Shown piece by piece: positions 23,111 through 34,821 of a stretch of 64,000 bases of DNA. The stretch comes from Ignelater luminosus. Taxonomy: Eukaryota; Arthropoda; Insecta; Coleoptera; Elateridae. Within the stretch, counting starts at the first letter, position 1; each line of letters starts with the position of its first letter. The stretch covers positions 321,550 to 385,549 of the forward strand of contig VTPC01091030.1 in NCBI GenBank assembly GCA_011009095.1. Reading direction: 5' to 3'. The notes under the pieces are model-generated. The model searched no databases, was not told the origin of the DNA, and saw only the letters and a program-made list of their open reading frames with translations. Position numbers and translations under genes: made by a program.

Positions 23111-26100
23111 ACCTGTATTACAAGCTTGGTTGGCCTGTTGTAGCGCAAAGCTTGATCTCGCAACAAAATTAGTCTTGTACCTCATGTATGCTAACGACAA
23201 TTCTTTGTTGATACAAATTACAGCTGCAATCTAAAATCTAAATCAAATATCAGAATGGATGTCGAAATGGAAGATTTCATTAAATAAATATTGATAATCA
23301 AGAAACCTACTGACAATTCGTTTAAGAGAACCGCGAAAATGAAAGCGGCATTGCTGAACTGCTTTCGTTGTTTAAGACAACGAAGTTTTCCACCTTGTGG
23401 AGAGAGAAACCGGGCGTGGACCAACGCAGGTGTCTTTTGTTAAGAGAAACTTAACCTTGGAACTACCGAAGGTATTCTTTTGGAAGTGCTCATTCCCCCG
23501 TTTCAGTGTCTATTCACAGGGGAATACCTTTTCTGCTTTGCGGCCTGAAGGATATCCATGCCTGAGCAAGTCTGGATTGTTCTCTCCTACTAGCTTCTCT
23601 TACCAAAAGCCTCTCAGGGTTAGTGAGTAGCTGTCCTTCATGGACTAACATAGTTCTTAGGTTCCAGTCAGAAAAATTCAGAATCCTTAGAACGGTTCTA
23701 ATTAATTTGGTTTCAATATAGAAATGAGCTTTTATGAGGTTCTATTAGATCTTCATCTAACTAGATCATCCGTCTTCTTCATTACCACAAACTCCAAACT
23801 AGATCAAGGTTTTTGTTCACAAAAGTATGCATTTGTTCAAAGGATCAAATATGTCTTCAGTTCACGTGAAAATTAATTCATGCATCTTTGCAGTGAAGAA
23901 ATTTTCTTATAAGATTACTAGGTCACACTCTCTAACGCTCTTGACTTGCAGTTCAGGAAGTAAAAATTGTGTGAAACCAGGTATGAAGCGTCACCAAGAA
24001 AATTTTTCCAAAAACGGTTTGCTCTTCTCTTCTTCAAGATAATAAAAATTGAATTAGTAGATTTTCTCATCAAAACAAAGGAAATACATCACGATCTAAA
24101 AATAGTACCTAATTCCTCTTAATCAAAATAATGATAAAGGTTTAGTTCAAGTGGGTGGTAGAATCTGTGTTTATTTAATTATAAACGTTGTATTTAGTTA
24201 AGCAAACCCCGATGCAGGTGGCTGGATTCGCCTTTTAAAACGACTTTCTTATGGGAATCGTGCAGAACAAATCATTGTTACTAAAGCAAGCACACCCACG
24301 CTGGAAACCATTGTATGTACGGTTTCTTCTTTTATAATTTTTATAACGAGTCCCAGTCTTATTTATTTATTGCTTCTACATACTAAATAAAAGGTCATCT
24401 CTTCGCCATTGTTCGTTATAATTAGGTTGCTAATGTGCACCGTTTGTTAATTCACTTCTCACAATATTGAGAAAAGAGGATAATAATTGATGATTCTTGA
24501 TATTGCATCTCTTCCAAGAAAGAGATACAACCAAACGATGATTCATTGTACAGTTATTTATTCACCGTAGCCTGGCTAATCTCAAGCGAACGAATTTGAA
24601 CATCGACTTGACTTGAATACAGTAGTGGACCTTTTAAAAGTATGCCACTATCTCATGGATGATGGCAAAATTTACCGCTTCTTTTCAAGAGGTTGCACGA
24701 AAAGCTTTCAAATATAATTTTTAAATTGTATACAGCATCCGGTAGATACAATGACAAAAGTGGGTTCCTGTGTTACCAACGGATATTTCTTAATGCCATT
24801 TTGGTTACAAGGTAAATCAAAAGATCGTCAGTTAGTTTATACCATTATCATTATTATTATTCACTGTTTTAAATTGCAAAATTGCACCACCGAGTATATT
24901 TGCATTACGCTCATTAATTTAATGAGACAATGCAAGAGAAGACGTCTGTCTTCTTATCATTCATTGTATAACGTTGTGTTTTGCTTCTTTTGTTTCTATT
25001 AATAAACCAAGTTGGCATTATTGTTGTGAATTACATTTAGGTCTAATTAATTTCAAAAACTAAGAGCTTGATAAAAATAGGATGAGAGAAGTGTAACATA
25101 AAAAGCGGGCGGACTGGTAAAAGGCAAAAAAGCATTTAAAATAAAATTTTGTTCGCCGTTAAAAATATGCGGGCAGGTTGTTTTTCCTATTAGAATTCAA
25201 AGTGAATGGTCACTCAACTCATTAAAAATGACTTTGACCTTGCCTTAAATTTTTGAGGTCCCAAGAAAGTCTTTCTTTAATCTGAATTTTAATTTTTTTG
25301 TTAAATTTCCTTTCAAAGTTATTCCGGTTCTAAAAGTGTACATTTTATTTGAATTCTTTTTATTTCCTTCGCTTTGAAGGTGCTATTAAAAGAATTTGAA
25401 AGAAAAGAACGGATGTACTCAATCATTAAAAGATAAATTAATTTCAAGACGATCTCGAACTTTAAAGTAGTGAATAATTATTCGATTGTTTGTTGAATCC
25501 CGTGAAAAGAAATTAAATAATAAAAAGTTACCTACCTGGAAACTTGAAATATCTTGCCAATGCAGATTTTACTCAACAATCAGAAAACCAAAGTCCAAAT
25601 AATTTTTTTCGTACTATGTTGCAAACAAATACTTCAGAGCTTCCTGGTTCCAGTGGTTATACATAGCTGATCGATCTCTTCAACTGAGGCTTTTTCCAGA
25701 CCAATTACTCAGTAAATCTCGTTCAGTTTCTGGGCTCGCGCTCCAAAAACACTCAATGTATTTATCCCTCTCCCTTGGGAAAACTTCCTGTAACATGAAG
25801 CTTCTGTTTTGATACGAAGTGAGTAGGCAATCCTTCAATTATGAAGACGATAACGAAAGAAAATCCACAGGCCTCGCTATCAAAGTTTCCAAAAACTCTG
25901 AATATCCTAAAGTACCATGTATTGTGTTATTTCAAGGTTTACTGAGCCTGGATTGGGTCAGAAGAAGAGTCTACTAGACAAAGCTTTGCCCAACAAGACC
26001 TATTTTGCTTTGCGTCTAAACCCAAACGAATTTCGATCAGCATTCATTCAGAAAGTTAAAGAAAATATCGGAATTCACACCCAAAAAGTGCAACTTGCAA

Positions 26101-26465
26101 AGATCAACATAAGCCAAAGAAATCTTGAGTACCAAATCTTTACAACATGTTGCGTGAAGGGCACAGTAGAAATCTTGACAAATTTTGTATCACTATGACA
26201 AAAACACGTTGGAATGGCACAGGAAGAAAACATCAAAATAGAAGACAGATGAACTCTCCAAACGACGCCCAATTGAGAAACATTCGGTCATGCTCAAAAA
26301 GAAACCAAGTAATACTATCTAAGCGACCTTTTCGATTCATGAGTTTACGAGAAAATGGTTGAAAGCGGTTAAGGAAGTCGTTTTCTTCCAGCGCTTTGTT
26401 CATTGGAGTTTTGTCGAAACTTGTACACAACTGATGTAAAAGTAAAAGAATGGGGATAACCATAA
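23111..26465. other. no gene recognised
   Basis: Mostly AT-rich. Short frames at 23397-23630, 25917-26198 and 26147-26362 have no recognised domain. An ATT-type simple repeat occurs at about 24843-24862. A weak acceptor/donor abutment on the minus strand near 25535 was noted, but its pyrimidine tract is poor. Confidence 0.35.
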
Positions 26466-26469
26466 CCCT

Positions 26470-26760
26470 CCATCAACCCGCCTGCAACAGCCCAAGGTAG
26501 ACTTCCTGTTCTAAAACAGACAACAGGCTACTTACAATGTTGAACTTCACTCACCAACCAACAGGTTACTTGCAGTAGTTCAAGATCTGATTTTGTCTTG
26601 TAAAAGGATTCAAGATTTTGTCTTCCAACAGTCAGTGACTCACGATCAGGTTTCATTCTCCTCCAGGCCGTTTGCAATAGCCAAATGATTAAGTTCGTCA
26701 AAATAGACAGCAATGTCCTACAATTAGTCTTCACCTTCTAACAGGGTCAGAAGCAAAAGA
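26470..26760. repeat. diverged hairpin minisatellite, array 1
   Basis: Degenerate units of about 45-60 bp share words such as CAGGCTACTTACA, CAGGTTACTTGCAGTAG, CTTCCAACAG and CAGGCCGTTTGCAATAG. They are recognisable as decayed relatives of the better preserved array at 29540-29960. Confidence 0.5.
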
Positions 26761-26879
26761 TGTTTTGCGCCAACGGCAAAACTTAGTATTGGCGCCCCTT
26801 TTGCCTAATTGATTTTTTTAGTTACCAATATGTACTAGAAATAGAGGTGCTTCCTCACTAAGTAAGAAACTTTTTCACT

Positions 26880-27340
26880 GTCTTCGCAACCATGGACGGC
26901 AACGCAAAAAACTTGAAATATCAGCCCAGAAGACGGTCTACATGGTGTTCAAGAACAAGCCGAGGAGAAACCCAACAATCCGCATCAACGGACAGCCAAT
27001 AGCCAGAGTAACCCACACGAAGTACCTGGGGATACACGTCGATGCGAGGTTACTCTTCGACTATCACATTCGCCAAATCTCGTCCAAGGCAAAGAACATC
27101 ATGCAAGTCCAGAAAAATCGCAATCACCTCAATTCTGCGCTACTGGATCGCCATCTAGGGCTTCCGCATCCATACCAGCCGCAACTGTCGGGTTCTGCAG
27201 TCTTCATGGTCTAGCCATGCGGACCATAATCGAAGCCGACAGTTCTGTCTCAACGGAAGCAGCCCAAAGAAGGGCTTCGATAACGCAAGTACACTTGAAG
27301 ATCTGATGAACAGAAGCCAAAGGCTTGAGATAAGTCTCAT
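26880..27340 (+). mobile_element. R1-clade LINE remnant (RT C-terminal part)
   Basis: The plus strand reads LEISAQKTVYMVFKNKPRR, then RVTHTKYLGIHVDARLLFDY and SSKAKNIMQ, the block after RT motif C in R1-type LINEs. Catalytic motifs upstream and the rest of the C-terminus are lost or out of frame, and the copy is truncated on both sides. It is separate from the R1 fragment at 2.8 kb, which covers an earlier part of RT. Confidence 0.75.
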
Positions 27341-27378
27341 TATTAAAATGTAGTCAAGTTAAAAAGCTATAGCTTCCC

Positions 27379-27808
27379 GTAATAAAACCGAACTTGCGAG
27401 TGCATCAACCCTTTTAACAAATCTACCAAGTATGGAAATGTGTATTGGTGGAAACTGACTGTATACATGATAGGCACAAAGTAGGAGAAACTAACCTTGT
27501 TATAAAGTTCCGTCGGCTCAGCTGCCTTGATTCAAGGTCAGACTTCCTTCTAAAACCAAATTACATCTTCCAATAGACTACTTGCTGTAACCAGCAAAAA
27601 CGAGATGTTTTCATATAGAAAACTCGCTTTCTCGTGTGGTCAAGCTTCAAGTCATGTTTTGGTTTTTAGCAGACAATCAGTTTTCGTCTTCCAACAGGTC
27701 ACCTGGAGATAGTTTACGGTCAGATTTTGTTTTCTAAAAGGTTAGTGAACCACATTTCTGATTTTGCCTGTCGTTTCGAGTAATAAAGCTGAACTTGCGA
27801 GTGCATCA
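27379..27808. repeat. 29-bp direct repeats bracketing hairpin minisatellite, array 2
   Basis: GTAATAAAACCGAACTTGCG (27379 onward) recurs at 27780 as a 29-bp copy with two differences. Between the copies (about 27530-27770) are diverged minisatellite units (TTCCAATAGACTACTTGCTG, CTTCCAACAGGTCACCTGGA). The arrangement suggests an array expanded within, or captured between, copies of a LINE 3'-end-like sequence. Confidence 0.55.
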
Positions 27809-28109
27809 GTTGTACCATAATCCGTAATGCAAAATATATACGGGGATGTGGTGTATTATAAAATGTAAGTACAAGTGTTGTTTGTTATGTAATCACTTAC
27901 CTACTCTTACCCAAGGCCGCAACTAACAACTACCGTGCGCAAGATTCTTCTTACCATAGAAAAGTAAGTAACGCGGTATTTGAGGATTCTTTATCGTTTT
28001 CTGCTGGTAATATTTCTAAAAATAATGTAAACAGTGCAATCAACTTCTCATATCTACTGACCTTTACGCCTTTAACGTTTGCACATTGTAATAAACCACC
28101 TTGTATGTG
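27809..28109. other. no gene recognised
   Basis: AT-rich sequence with nothing recognisable. Confidence 0.35.
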
Positions 28110-28115
28110 TTTAGT

Positions 28116-28145
28116 TAACTCACCTGAAACAAAAAAAAACCTTTT
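28116..28145 (-). promoter_or_regulatory. fax: candidate recursive splice site (ratchet point) 1
   Basis: On the minus strand a tract of nine T then GTTTCAG is followed immediately by GTGAGTTAAC, so a strong acceptor abuts a strong donor (junction between 28124 and 28123). It is about 31 kb downstream of the fax exon-1 donor. The motif matches the known architecture of zero-length exons in long fly introns. Whether it is used is inference. Confidence 0.55.
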
Positions 28146-29535
28146 ATTAGAAACTTAATTTGTTTTAGCAATCTTTAAAATTGTTTTGTTCTTAAAATAT
28201 CCGCGAAATTAAAACACAACCAAACAACTTCCTTCAAAAATTAATTAAAGACGAATAAATTGTTAAATTCTAATAATAGCAGCAATCAATTTACAGTTAA
28301 CAAGATTCTACATAATAGTTGTTTAAATTAATCCTAAAATCTTTTAATATACAAACAACACTTTTTCAAACATAAAAAGATCGGGGAAGATTATAATTTG
28401 AATAAAATTTTGTTCTGCAGAATTTCTCATAATTAGACATGCGTGTTAATTCTCTAGGTCAGTTAGTCATCAGTTTCATCTAGGAGTCACGGTGGTTGAT
28501 TTCTTGATTTCTTTAGAAGACTAATCGTTTTAATAAACGTCAACCTTAACATCAGATAAAAAGGTTTCGCTGCTTAGAATGAATTAAGTAAAAGATAAGC
28601 CTTTTGCGATATAATTCTTTTTATAGCGTGGGTATAAAAAAGGTAACTTGTTGTGATAAAATTAAAACGCACTCAACTATTTTTATTTTTGTATCTGGTT
28701 TTGACCTGATCTTATGTTAGTAGTATTATTTTTGTTGTTTGGCTTGCACGAATGAATTTGCTTCAGGTTAGTTTATATTATTATGTCGATCCTTTATTTA
28801 TTTATTTACATAGAAGAAACGCGATTAAAAAGGTAGTGCTCACGTGCGGATTTTCCTTGGCATGTGAGTCATTTCGTTTGACATTGACTTTGAAATAGAA
28901 CGTGTTATTCATTATCGTAAAAGCATAAAAATATTTACTCGTAAATAATATTTTATTAGAAGTAAAACCACTTGAAGCCTGAAGAGTAATATCAAGTTTT
29001 TATTGCTATAAATGCTTTTAAACGTGTACAGAGTTTCATTTTGTATTAATTGACTACAAACGGATCATTAAACCAGAAAAGTGCTATAGAGATTTTTATA
29101 CTTTTCTATTTAATTTGAATTTTCAATTCAATTACGCGAAGCGATTAAATCTAGCAATACTGCAAAAGAAAAATATTTAAAAAGATTCAGTAAACTAGGT
29201 CTCCAACATAAAATGAAGAATTCTTTCTTTTGTTTATTCAGAAGGATAAATAAACAATTAGACGATTCACAGATTTTTACACCAAAAGTAATAAAATCCT
29301 CCCTACTGTATACCAAGATCATCTCACCACCTAGAGGGTCGTGAGCAACCGGCTACGCATCTTTCCCGTCACAGCGCTGCCCAGCGGACATCCTTGCACT
29401 GATTGTGAGAAGGGACAGGACTGCTTCTCTCATACTTTCTACTTTGCTCTCTTCGAGTTATTTAGTAAATCCCTCACAGTGACTTGACTTTCAAGAAGTA
29501 TCTGTACTGCACCTTGGGGGGGGGGGGAGCTTTAT
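28146..29535. other. no gene recognised; AT-rich
   Basis: AT-rich up to about 29330, then GC-richer. A 10-12 base G run occurs at ~29517-29528, just before the minisatellite. No coding feature is supported. Confidence 0.35.
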
Positions 29536-29539
29536 CCAG

Positions 29540-29960
29540 CATTGGATCAACCGGGCAGTCTTCCAACAGGCTACCTGTGATGGCCAACATTGCCTTCTTG
29601 TTCGGTCTCTGCTCTCTGCTATAAAAGACTAAGTTGTGAAATGTCGGGCTTTGGCCTCCAACGAGTCACCTGTGGTGACCCCAAGTCAAACTTTTCCTTC
29701 TAAAAAGCCACCTGCGGTGGCTCTTACGGGACTTTAAATGCCAATAGCATGCCTGCAGTGGTCGATAGTCTTCGCCTTCCGAGAGACCATCAGCGGTGGA
29801 CCCCAGTCAGGCTGTGTCTTCCAACGGAGAATCTACAGTGACTCACGTTGCCACAGTGTCCATACAGCGCCCGCTTTGAATTAGCAAGCATTGGACCAAC
29901 CGGGCAGTCTTCCAACAGGCTATACCTGTGATGGCCAACATTTGCCTCATTGTCCCAAGA
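29540..29960. repeat. hairpin-core minisatellite, best preserved array
   Basis: About eight degenerate units of ~40-45 bp share the consensus CTTCCAACAGGCYACCTGYG followed by GTGGCC. The centre of each unit is a short palindrome: GTCACC-TGT-GGTGAC at 29665-29679 and GCCACC-TGC-GGTGGC at 29707-29721 are both perfect although they differ from each other. The end units are nearly identical (AACCGGGCAGTCTTCCAACA at about 29549 and 29903), a ~354-bp direct repeat framing the array. Confidence 0.7.
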
Positions 29961-32825
29961 GTTTATTTGAGAAATTTCCTACGAATCTCTGTTTGAGGTA
30001 ACTACCAAGACGATAACGTCAAGGGAGTACCAGACCAACAAATATCCATTTTATCCAAAGAGAAAAGCTACGCTAACTTCTGGACTTTTTGGTGTCAAGT
30101 CTATCATTCCTTTTAGATCAAAATATGAGCATTGTAATCTGAATCAAACTTGCTTTCTCCTGTTTTAACTCAAAGCTAGAGAAATCAAAATATAACTGGT
30201 ATGAACCCAACAATGGTTAACACTTCTTAAATCTGGTTGGAATCAAGGTATTGCAAGCAACGAAGTGGTGGTAGAAGAGATCACCAACTCGGTAGGTTAG
30301 GAATCATTTATGAGAGCAAACAAACTCATTTTATCCAAATGGAGAAATACGTTCCAGGTTGAAAGTTTTTGATTCTTTCGGCTGTCACATTTATCCTTGC
30401 AGCAACATCTGCAATCTGATTCTGAAATTTTTTGCCGAAGATATGAAACTCCTTCTTCCTAGAAATGTATGCTATGGGCATACCTACCTGTGTTTAGCTT
30501 GACTAAAGGTTCGCTGTATTGATTTTCTTCTTTTTCGCAAAGTTATGATCCAGACGCTCTCAGAAATTGCTGAAGTAACTAAGATTGTTACGTGAGATCC
30601 TATTCTCTAATTTTTGTGTAATCCTCGTTTTGCTTTGTTTTAAATTTTGAACTTACCAACCGAAGAAATTATTTTCCATCAAAAATATAACGAATCTGAT
30701 ATCAAGTGGAAATTGGCTACTCTTTTCGTGATTTTGTTTAAAGTACGACTAAAACCAAATCAATACAAACCTTTCCATCCAGAATGTGTTACGATATCCA
30801 AAGCCAACTGAAAATTGAAAGCTCGATTGACCATTGAAATCTAATAAATTGACGTGCTCGAAACACAATTTGTATTTATGTCTGTATGGTCTGCAATCAA
30901 TACTAGCTACCACCGGTGCCGCATGAATTTAATCAAACCAAATAATTGTGTGCATCGTCATTAGTACAAAGCTCATACAAAGCGCATACTACACAAATGC
31001 GAGCCACTCAGTGCAGTAGAGCAAATGAACGCCGCCGCTTCAATATCAAATGCAACAATCAACGTTGCATGCATCCTTTCTGATCTCTATAGTCTGGTTT
31101 AATTATGCGGCTCGTGTAAATGCACTCACTGAAATGTATGATGTTGACAGAATTTTAAATTTCATTTGAAATTTAAACCAATTTCAGCTTCAGTATCATT
31201 TTTTGCATTTTGCCCTAATATAAATAAGAGAATTTGAAATTAAAGAAGCCTTCCCTTTTTTACACAAATGAGTGATGGTCTTGATGACTACCAGAACTAC
31301 CTGCTTTTTAAAGGGTTACTTTTTTCATTCAACAAAAAGCGGAAGATAATTTCTATGAGGGTGGTCCTTAAACAAACGATAATCCTCACGCACACCCTAC
31401 AGGGTTTTAATTCTAGCAACAGATAAGAGCTAGTTTTAGGATAAAAGCTTATCAACAAACCGATCCACTTAAAACTTTTCCTTTTAACTATTCCTCGATT
31501 AGAATTCTACTAGAAGGCGATTGCATAACCATGTAATACTGGTTTTGTTCACCGTTGCTTACATCCTGTAGCAATTTCCTGTGGTATTATAGCAGGGCAC
31601 GTTTTCAATATTATTTGGAATTTTATTCTTATGTACTCGTTAGTTTCCCATTATTATTATTATAAGCGCACGTCTATTTCTAGTTTCCCACCCATTTATT
31701 CCTAAAAATAGAAAAACTTTGTCCAACCCTTTCATGCATGTTTTTGGTTAATCTACCTGAAAACGTTTTTAGCCTCTAACTTGTGGACACCTGTGTGTAA
31801 TTTCTATTCGTCTGTTAAAACGTGTTCTTTTTTCTCTCTCTCTTCTCTTTTACCTGAAACACAACGGTGCGTATCTTTCAAGTCCCGACCAAACAACACA
31901 TTTCTGCCCACCCGCGACCTTGTGTGTCTGGTAGTATCTTGTACGTTAATGTTTACAGCTCATGCTGAGATGAATAGATTAAATACATAAAAATTTATAA
32001 ACACACATACACACAATACAAAAAGAATTTAAAAGGTTTTTGTGTTAATTCTGAGATTTTCATAAATTTGCATTAGAAATGAAAAGTTTACAGTAATAAA
32101 AACAGGTTTGCTGATAACCGGTAGCGATTCTTAATTAGAACAGAAACCTCCAAAACATCAATCGAGTCGTTTCGCCTTTACTAATAATTCCTCTTACATT
32201 TGGTGGGAATGGCTATCATGATGATTGGGCAGGTTGTTCTTTCTCGTGCATTCATAAACAGGAAATACCAAAAAACAGACAACAATAAAGCGATTATCTA
32301 TTTCTTATAATACAATAGATGTTATGGCTCTCTGAAATTTCTCCGAAATTTAATAATAGTGGAATGGTACTACGTCATTTGATCAAAAAGTAAATTTTGC
32401 CCAAGTTGAAAATGGGGCATTTTCAGATTTAGAAATTCGGTTACGCATCGCCGAAATAAAAACTAAAAGAATTCAGTTTATCATCTGCAATTTGCCAAAC
32501 CAGAAGATTTCTTCCACATCTAGAATGGCATGACGTAATTCGTAATTTCGAACTAATCACAATCTATTGGTTATTTAGTGCCTATGAGCGTTTATTGTAA
32601 ACTTTCAGCGTTTTTCCCATAATTTTCAGACATTTAATAACATTATGAAAACCCATACCTATGGGTCCCAAGTACAATTTGCAACTTTATAAGTTTGTAA
32701 ATTCTAGACGTAGTTTTTGTAAGATCCGCGTAGTGCCACAGATTATCTAAAGTACGGTCAGTGAAAGAACGTGCAAATGCAAATTTGAAACTTTTTACCA
32801 ACGAAGGCGCCTCAAGAAATTCTGC
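29961..32825. other. no gene recognised
   Basis: Contains two diverged direct copies of a segment including CTCATTTTATCCAAA-type words (about 30050 and 30345). The part at 30880-31130 looks like unique, mixed-composition DNA that could be conserved non-coding sequence. Two weak minus-strand acceptor/donor abutments occur at 31757/31756 and 31854/31853. Confidence 0.35.
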
Positions 32826-32829
32826 CGTG

Positions 32830-32985
32830 GGCACCAGATACCAGAGTACAAACTAGAGTCCTGTACGGGTCGACAGTGCCGACAAGTTCAAAACGACCAT
32901 ATGGCTCGACAGGACCGAGAAATCCAAAAGGTCCGATAGACCCGAAGGGAGAAGTCCAGAAGACCCGTATGGCTCGATACTGTAA
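32830..32985. repeat. GC-rich minisatellite (GATAGACCCGAAG family), array 2
   Basis: Degenerate units carry AGGTCCGATAGACCCGAAGG, TATGGCTCGACAGGACCGAG and GACCCGTATGGCTCGATAC. They match the array at 13270-13540 (GGTCCGATAGACCCAAAGAG), so one minisatellite family occurs twice, 19.5 kb apart. Confidence 0.6.
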
Positions 32986-33459
32986 GAATATTAAAAGCTT
33001 TCTTTCTACAAAACAGAACAAACTCGTCTTGCACTAATCTGTGAATATGCCAAGTGAGATTCGTCTTGAACCTTGTAGACGGCATGTGCTACGATTTTTC
33101 CTAATTTACCAGTTGAACACTAACATAGAACAAATAGTTATTGTTTGTGTCGTGATTCAACCAGAAACAGGTTTGGGAAAGAGACTAGACGACAGGTGTT
33201 TGGGTCAAAAGAGTATGGTAGTTATCAAACGACGAATCAAGGCTAGAAAGACTGTAGTGGCAACAATGGCATTTTAGAAGGAAAAACAATCACGAACAGA
33301 AAAAGTAACCTGAAGAATATGGAAGCCATAGGCAGGTGGTGAAAAATATGAGATAACACAAGGAATAATGAAGAATAGTGTGTAAGTGCATCTTAAGATT
33401 TTAGGAAAAGAAAAATGGTCAGCTTAAAACCAAAAGAAAGAAGGTACAAAGCGACATAC
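32986..33459. other. no gene recognised
   Basis: A 78-codon plus frame (33041-33277) has no recognisable domain. No repeat was identified. Confidence 0.35.
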
Positions 33460-34820
33460 CGACTACCTAATATCAGAAACATCATCAGCAGTAAGTATTA
33501 ATTTGCAAAATCAAATCAATCAATTGTAAGAGTCCTAAACATGATGTCAAAAGTCTTGGTTTTAATTTAAAAAAAAGACCAAGACAGCCCCAATATTCTT
33601 TTCAAGTGTAGGAACTTGCCATAAAAAAATTGATTTGCAAAATAAAAGCAATAAATTACAAGTCTTGGTTTTGACGTCGAGTTTCGGTTTTAAATTCTGA
33701 AAGAAGACCAAGAACCAGCCTTCACGTTTCTGTAGTACTAGCTTGCCATAAGCAAGAAATTGAGTGCTTCAGAAAAGTTTGTGAAGTTTGGTAGCATTCA
33801 GTTTGACGAACTGTGAAAAGCATCATCAACAATAAGTATTAATAAGTAATTTGCAAAAATCTTGGTTTTATGTAAGAAGTCTCGGCTTTAATTTTTGATA
33901 CGAGTCCAAAACTAGCCTAAACCTTCCTGAAGTACTAGTTTGTTATAGAAGAAAAATTCAACTCTTCCAAAAAGTCTGAGAAGTTTAGTAGCATCCAGCA
34001 AGACAAACTGTGAGAAGCATCATCGACGCTATTAATGAATGATTGCCAAATCAAATAAATTTAAAAGTTGTAACTCTTCTGAAGTACTAGCTTGTCATGA
34101 AAGAGAAGCTGAATTATTTGAAGATGCTCGAGACTTAGTACCATTCAGTATGACAAACTGTGAGAAGCTTCACCGACAGTAATTATCGATTTGCAAAATC
34201 AAATCAGTAGAGCGCAAGTCTTGGTTTGATTGTCAAAAACCTCGAGTTTTAAATTTTGAAATAAGACCAAAACTAGTCTCAATTCTTCTTGAGTACTACA
34301 GTTCGGTATGGAAGAAAAATGAATGATTTAGTAAAGTTCGAGAGTTTTGGCACCACCCAGTAAGATGAACTGTTAGAAGCATCACCGGCAGCAATTATCA
34401 ATTGCAAAATTAATCCGACAAAATCTTGGTGTCAACAGCCCCACTTTATTTTAAAACAAGATCAATACCCGCCTTAACCTTTTTGAAGTACTAGCTAGTT
34501 AAGAAAGAAAATTTGAATGATTCAGAAAAGCTCTAGAAATTTGGTACCGGTCAGTAAATTATTTTAATTGTTGAAACATGGTCAAAACCAGCCTCAGCTC
34601 TTCTGGGGTACTTACAATAGAAGATTAAGTGAAAAGCCCGCGAGATCTTGCACCATAAAGTAAGAGAAACCGTCCAAAATCAAACAAATAAATTGCAAGT
34701 CTTGGTCGTGATACCAACAGTCTTGGGTTTAATTTTAGAAACATAACCAAGGCCACCGTCAATTCTTCTTCTGAAATACTAGCTTATCTGAATGGTTCAA
34801 AAAACTTGAGATTTGGTACC
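33460..34820. repeat. satellite A, array 1 (about seven diverged monomers)
   Basis: Monomers of roughly 150-215 bp recur with the ordered landmarks TTTGCAAAATCAAATCA, AAGTCTTGGTTTT, AAGACCAAGAC or similar, GAAGTACTAGCTTG and AGTAAGACAAACTGTGAGAAG. Divergence is high, so the array is old. Many monomers contain GTCTTGGT and ACCAAGAC a short distance apart (for example 33553-33585, loop 17), giving hairpin potential. No open reading frame spans the units. Confidence 0.75.
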
Positions 34821-34821
34821 G

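Noticed and set aside
25525-25545. CCAG|GTAGGTAAC abutment on the fax strand as a third ratchet point
   Set aside because: The pyrimidine tract upstream is poor.
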